In this document: piece after piece, positions 6,127 through 8,640 of the stretch
Layout: each line of letters opens with the position of its first letter
Numbering within the stretch: position 1 is the first letter of the stretch
Assembly: GCA_030587405.1 (NCBI GenBank)
Contig: JAUQZD010000074.1
Span: 1-8,640, forward strand
Direction: 5' to 3'
Source of the DNA: Candidatus Freyrarchaeum guaymasense
GTDB taxonomy: Archaea > Asgardarchaeota > Jordarchaeia > Jordarchaeales > Freyrarchaeaceae
Length of the DNA: 8,640 nt
Translations under genes and position numbers: made by a program
Notes under the pieces: model-generated
Seen by the model: the letters and a program-made list of their open reading frames with translations, nothing else
The model's database searches: none
Told to the model about the DNA's origin: nothing

Positions 6127-6402
6127 ATGAAGGCTAAAACTAGCGTGTACGTGGACAGGGATCTTTGGGAGAAGTTTAAGGTTCTGTCAGCTAGCAGGAA
6201 AACTGATGTAAGCAGTCTTTTAAAGGAGTTGATAAGGGAGGAGACGATGGAACAGCTTGACGAGGCTCTCTCAGAGCTCGGCTTGGAGAGCGGCGAGCTA
6301 GACTTTGAACCTGTAAAGGTTTCTAAGCCTGTAAGTGGGCTGGTTAGGGTGATGAGAGACGAGAGGAGAGACGGTATATCTGGACTCCAGTGCGATTATT
6401 AA
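6127..6402 (+). CDS. vapB: second VapB-type ribbon-helix-helix antitoxin
   Basis: A 91-residue protein with KAKTSVYVDRDLWEKFKVLSASRKTDVSSLLKELIREE, a ribbon-helix-helix domain at residues 2-38, followed by an acidic helical tail. ATG 6127 is chosen because GGTGGTG (6115-6121) stands 5 nt before it; the in-frame TTG 6124 is less likely. The following PIN toxin is in another frame and overlaps its end. In the overlap (6350-6380) the toxin frame has no ATG, GTG or TTG before its YLDSSA motif, so a one-base change there may have altered the antitoxin C-terminus (GISGLQCDY) as well as the toxin start. The antitoxin may survive as an orphan, since its toxin is disrupted. Confidence 0.82.
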   Translation: MKAKTSVYVDRDLWEKFKVLSASRKTDVSSLLKELIREETMEQLDEALSELGLESGELDFEPVKVSKPVSGLVRVMRDERRDGISGLQCDY

Positions 6403-6631
6403 GAGATATTTTTCCGAGAAGGGAAGCAGTAGAGTGAGAGAGACATACTTGGAAGCTTACTCCGGTAAACTAACAGTATCCTACAGCATATGGAACATAG
6501 GCGAGGTTCTCGGCGTCATGGATAGAGCTAAAAGGCTTGGAATGATAAATGGTGAAGCTTACAGCACTGCTAGAAGTAGGTTTCTATCCGAGACGAGGCG
6601 GATGATCAGGCTTGGAATTGCCTTGCGAAAC

Positions 6632-6816
6632 AGTTAAATATTTTGTATGTGTTTGTGGGTGCTGGTCTGGCCACAGGGTGGCCTAATGGGGTGGAGTCTT
6701 CGGATGTGGGGCTCCGGGGTTACCCCGAAAGCCCCATCAGAGGCGCATGCCTCGATGACGGGGAAACGCCTGATAGACCAACCACATTTACCCATAAAAA
6801 CCTATCAAGCGTGAAC
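6632..6816 (+). mobile_element. ~185-bp insertion in vapC, probable tnpB-less IS200/IS605-type derivative
   Basis: The limits come from restoring the vapC frame, accurate to a few bases. It has no terminal inverted repeats, as expected for IS200/IS605. Its left part (GTTAAATATTTTGTATGTG, 6633-6651) resembles the promoter-containing left end of the tnpB element at 8562-8590 (GTTTAAATGCAAGTATTTG...). Its remainder is a GC-rich array of hairpins like the right end/ωRNA portion of such elements. A left end fused directly to a right end would make a short non-autonomous relative. The plus-strand reading frame across it (GLRGYPESPIRG...) could be the remnant of a TnpB C-terminus, which is not certain. 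Confidence 0.55.
6669..6774 (+). ncRNA. hairpin cluster resembling an ωRNA scaffold
   Basis: Three stems stand in a row. GGCCAC/GTGGCC with a 3-nt loop lies at 6669-6683. GGGGCT...CGGGG-TTA-CCCCG...AGCCCC is a two-part 11-bp stem at 6708-6735. ATCAG(A)GGCG pairs with CGCCTGAT across 6737-6774, enclosing GAGGC-GCAT-GCCTC. TnpB-associated ωRNAs are structured RNAs from the right end of IS605-type elements. Here no tnpB is attached and transcription is unproven, so this is a candidate only. Confidence 0.4.
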
Positions 6817-7127
6817 CCCGTCCCCATACCCCTCAAAGTGAAGGTGCTGAGGGATGGCTGGAGGATCTTAGAGAAACACCACATATACGTAGCCGATGCT
6901 ATACAGGTTTCCTCCGCTAAGCATGTACAAGCAGACATACTCCTCACAGGGGACAAGAAGCTGCATGATGTAGCTTTGAAGGAAGAAGTTAGAAGCGAGC
7001 TACTGTGATCCTCAACTCGTGTGAAGTAGGTAGTCAAATATCCCATGGAGAGGGGAAAACACCGCCAGCTGCGCAACACGGCACTATCCTCCTTTACTTG
7101 AATGGTAACCCCGTTGCCCGTGGAACA

Positions 7128-7640
7128 TTAATTGAGGTTGTTGCGGATACGTCGAGACGTTGGGAGGAGCGTGCCGATCACCGTCTTCTTCCCGCCTCCC
7201 TCGGAATAGGAAGTTCTCTTTTCAGTCACGTGTTCTCTCTCGACGGTTTGGTTAAACTTGCTTTTAACCTTGTTCAGGTAGGCTTCGTCTGCGTGTATGA
7301 TTACTCCCTCGTTGAAAAGGTCGTATGCCAGCATTCTTGCCTCTTCACATAGGATTTCAAACTCTTCCGGCGATAGCACATGGAACTCCGCGTGGTGCAC
7401 CTGAACGATTACTGGCGGCAGGCCGATCCTTTTCCACCGTGGCCCCACCCCCTATACGATCAGCACATCCACGTCGCTTCCAGCATGCCAGTTCCCCCGA
7501 GCGAAGCTACCGAAAACCCCTACAAGCTTGACCTTACTCCCTGAAGGATCTGTGACCCTCCTCACCTCTTCCATGCGGCTCCCTAGCTCTTCGATAACCT
7601 TTCTACGAAACTCATCACGTTCCTCGCTGCTTCCAAGCAT
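7128..7640 (-). pseudogene. MNT-type nucleotidyltransferase (HEPN partner) with an in-frame TAG
   Basis: Reverse-strand frame from ATG 7640 to the TAA at 7128. The nucleotidyltransferase motif is GSFARGNWHAGSDVDVLIV, with G44-S45, D56 and D58. TAG follows V62 at 7454-7452, and the same frame goes on as GVGPRWKRIGLPPVIVQVHHAEFHVLSPEEFEIL...DEAYLNKV, the expected second half with the TPEEFE-like block. MNT proteins act as antitoxins of HEPN RNases by adenylylating them. One GAG-to-TAG change would explain the stop. The last 35 residues (SYSEGGGKK...) look unlike the family and may be frameshifted. The start overlaps the end of the HEPN pseudogene by about 58 nt, as in intact HEPN-MNT operons. 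The 119 bp between its end and vapC show no feature. Confidence 0.85.
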
Positions 7641-7985
7641 CTTTCAGCATCCTCCCTCCCATAAAGCTCGTGGGCAGCCAGCTCCACCTCCCTAGGTGCG
7701 GGTTAGGATACCTTGAGGAGTATAATGCCTGTCGAGAAGGGGAGTGGACGTGAACGCCGTAAAGTCTACCTGCCTCCAGTAGGAGCATGTAAACCGAGTG
7801 GCCTCGCGCCTCAACACCCTTCCTGTATAAGGCAGATTTTAACGCCTTCCCCGCCGCCTAGGAGTGAAGGCATGAAGCTGCAAAGTGGGACGTTCTCAAT
7901 AGGTCCTCGGCGACAGCAAGTCCTCCAAGGCATCCCTAAACCACCTTTCAGCCTCGACGTCCCAGGTGGACAAAGGCACCACCAT
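7583..7985 (-). pseudogene. HEPN-domain toxin, broken by several frameshifts and a stop
   Basis: Assembling the reverse-strand frames gives an ordered HEPN protein of about 134 residues. ATG 7985 opens MVVPLSTWDVEAERWFRDALEDL. A frameshift leads to AVAEDLLRTSHFAASCLHS, then TAG, AAGKALKSALYRKGVEARGHSVYMLLLEA, another shift near LDRHYTP/SRYPN, a third into APREVELAAHELYGREDAERC, and the end is LEAARNVMSFVERLSKS with TAG at 7583. The order (paired helices, HSQQAAEKALK core, GHS, RYPN, REDAE tail) is the archaeal HEPN pattern. The stop replaces a glutamine of the QQAAEK core. HEPN toxins are RNases controlled by the MNT partner encoded immediately downstream. With at least three shifts and a stop it is dead. 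The related fragment at 1695-1916 is a second copy. Confidence 0.85.
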
Positions 7986-8509
7986 GACAGCTGCTCTCCC
8001 CTAAAAAACAGGGAGACCATACTTATGTTGATTGCACCCCTCAACCCGGAAACTTCTTATTCCCGGCTCCGCGCCGTTGCCTGGTGGCGTACACCAGCCC
8101 CCTTTCAGCCTCCACCCATGAGCTTCATAACTGAACGCTTAAGAGCACCACCTAGTAGCATGGGAGCCCCACAATTCACCCTCCCATTCGAATGCTTTAT
8201 GAAGAAGTCTTAGGTTGCAGTTCAACTCACCTACCTTGAAGATTTAATGTTTAAGGCATCTTGCATTCGAGGCCGCTCCTCCAGAACGCCTCTATAAATG
8301 CTCGTGGACAACGCTCTCCCACGGATTTTTAGTGTAATGTGCTTATCAGCTTTCCTTCATGCTTCGCCTGTTCCGCGCCTCATTGGCTGGAAATGGCACC
8401 CTCGGCCCCCTCAGCCTTCCTCAATGCCATGCTGAATGACCTAGTAAGCGTGTGCCAGCGGTTGAAACACTAATTCGCATTCTACGTCTAGTTTTACAGA
8501 GTGCCGCTA
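7986..8509. other. 524-bp region without a recognisable gene
   Basis: Stops are frequent in every frame. Short reverse-strand stretches such as GRVNCGAPMLLGGALKRSVMKLM (read from about 8190) and VYATRQRRGAGNKKFPG look protein-like but I do not recognise them and they are separated by stops. This may be decayed coding sequence upstream of the HEPN-MNT pair. Confidence 0.5.
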
Positions 8510-8640
8510 AGAAAGCCCCTCGTTTTGACGAGGGGATGAATTAGGGGAGGTGAGTGGGAAAGTTTAAATGCAAGTATTTGATATGGATGTTTAGGCGAGT
8601 CGCCTATGAAGGTTAAAAAGACTATTAAGGCTAAGATTCT
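8510..8640 (+). mobile_element. left end of an IS200/IS605-type (tnpB) element
   Basis: AAAGCCCCTCGTTTTGACGAGGGG contains a perfect 8-bp stem CCCCTCGT/ACGAGGGG with loop TTTG (8516-8535), resembling the subterminal hairpin of IS200/IS605 left ends. It is followed by a TATA candidate GTTTAAAT (8562-8569) and a second perfect stem TAGGCGA/TCGCCTA (8592-8606) that touches the tnpB start. The exact boundary near 8505-8515 is uncertain, and the right end lies outside the window. Confidence 0.6.
8606..8640 (+). CDS. tnpB: TnpB RNA-guided nuclease, first codons only
   Basis: ATG 8606 opens MKVKKTIKAKI and runs off the window. A short basic strand of this kind is a typical TnpB N-terminus, and the hairpins upstream fit an IS200/IS605 left end. 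With 11 residues the call depends on context. TnpB is the ωRNA-guided DNA nuclease that helps these elements persist. Confidence 0.55.
   Translation, partial: MKVKKTIKAKI

Larger units (their letters stand above)
6356..7008 (+). pseudogene. vapC: VapC-type PIN toxin split by an insertion
   Basis: The first part reads VYLDSSAIIKRYFSEKG...WNIGEVLGVMDRAKRLG...RMIRLGIALRN in frame up to 6631, then a stop. The second part reads PVPIPLKVKVLRDGWRIL...IYVADAIQVSSAKH...ILLTGDKKLHDVA to TGA 7008. Joining at the AAC triplets 6629-6631 and 6814-6816 restores one continuous PIN protein of about 147 residues with all four acidic residues: D of YLDSS, E of WNIGE, D of VADAI and D of TGDKK. The 185-bp excess is the mobile-element scar listed separately; it adds a frameshift and a stop. 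The toxin start is also lost: from the in-frame TGA at 6353 no usual start codon precedes YLDSS. One base less near 6373 would connect it to ATG 6352. Confidence 0.88.

Noticed and set aside
7452..7454. TAG read as pyrrolysine or another recoded residue in the MNT gene
   Set aside because: The partner HEPN gene is clearly dead with frameshifts, no recoding signal or Pyl genes are visible, and a simple point mutation is enough.
7713..8213. Plus-strand frame of 166 codons
   Set aside because: It runs antisense to the reconstructed HEPN toxin, and its own product shows no recognisable domain.

Overview
The window reads as accessory-rich DNA of a thermophilic archaeon, most likely a TACK/Thermoproteota-type lineage (inference). 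The grounds are archaeal TATA-like boxes about 25 bp before probable transcript starts, purine-rich Shine-Dalgarno sites with GTG starts, a 4-hydroxybutyryl-CoA dehydratase, an MtrH-type methyl-tetrahydromethanopterin methyltransferase, several VapBC and HEPN-MNT modules, and the left end of an IS200/IS605-type tnpB element. I cannot name a species.

Layout. 1-1085 (-): most of a 4-hydroxybutyryl-CoA dehydratase with all Fe-S ligands, running off the left edge. 1213-1791 (+): a CxxCxxCC (YkgJ-type) cysteine-cluster protein, divergent from it. 1695-2345 (-): a dead cysteinyl-tRNA synthetase start (two frameshifts, one from a 5-bp tandem duplication) joined at a short shared sequence to a decayed HEPN toxin fragment. 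2455-3363 (+): mtrH, behind a palindrome-rich control region. 3364-4047: no gene. 4048-4449 (-): a heptad-repeat coiled-coil membrane protein. 4798-5372 (+): an apparently intact vapBC pair. 5373-6126: no confident gene, but a GC-rich block with strong hairpins. 6127-7008 (+): a second vapBC pair whose PIN toxin is split by an inserted segment of about 185 bp that is full of hairpins. 7128-7985 (-): a decayed HEPN-MNT pair. 7986-8500: no gene. 8510-8640 (+): the left end of an IS605-like element and the first codons of tnpB.

Two genes (4-hydroxybutyryl-CoA dehydratase, mtrH) are core one-carbon/C4 metabolism, each transcribed alone. Most of the rest is a graveyard of toxin-antitoxin modules and mobile-element scars. 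Only vapBC at 4798-5372 looks functional. The second vapC, the HEPN-MNT pair and the cysS-HEPN chimera are broken by frameshifts, stops, an insertion and a deletion-like fusion. The most unusual observations are the cysS::HEPN junction, the short ΔtnpB-like insert in vapC with an ωRNA-like fold, and the symmetric operator array in front of mtrH.
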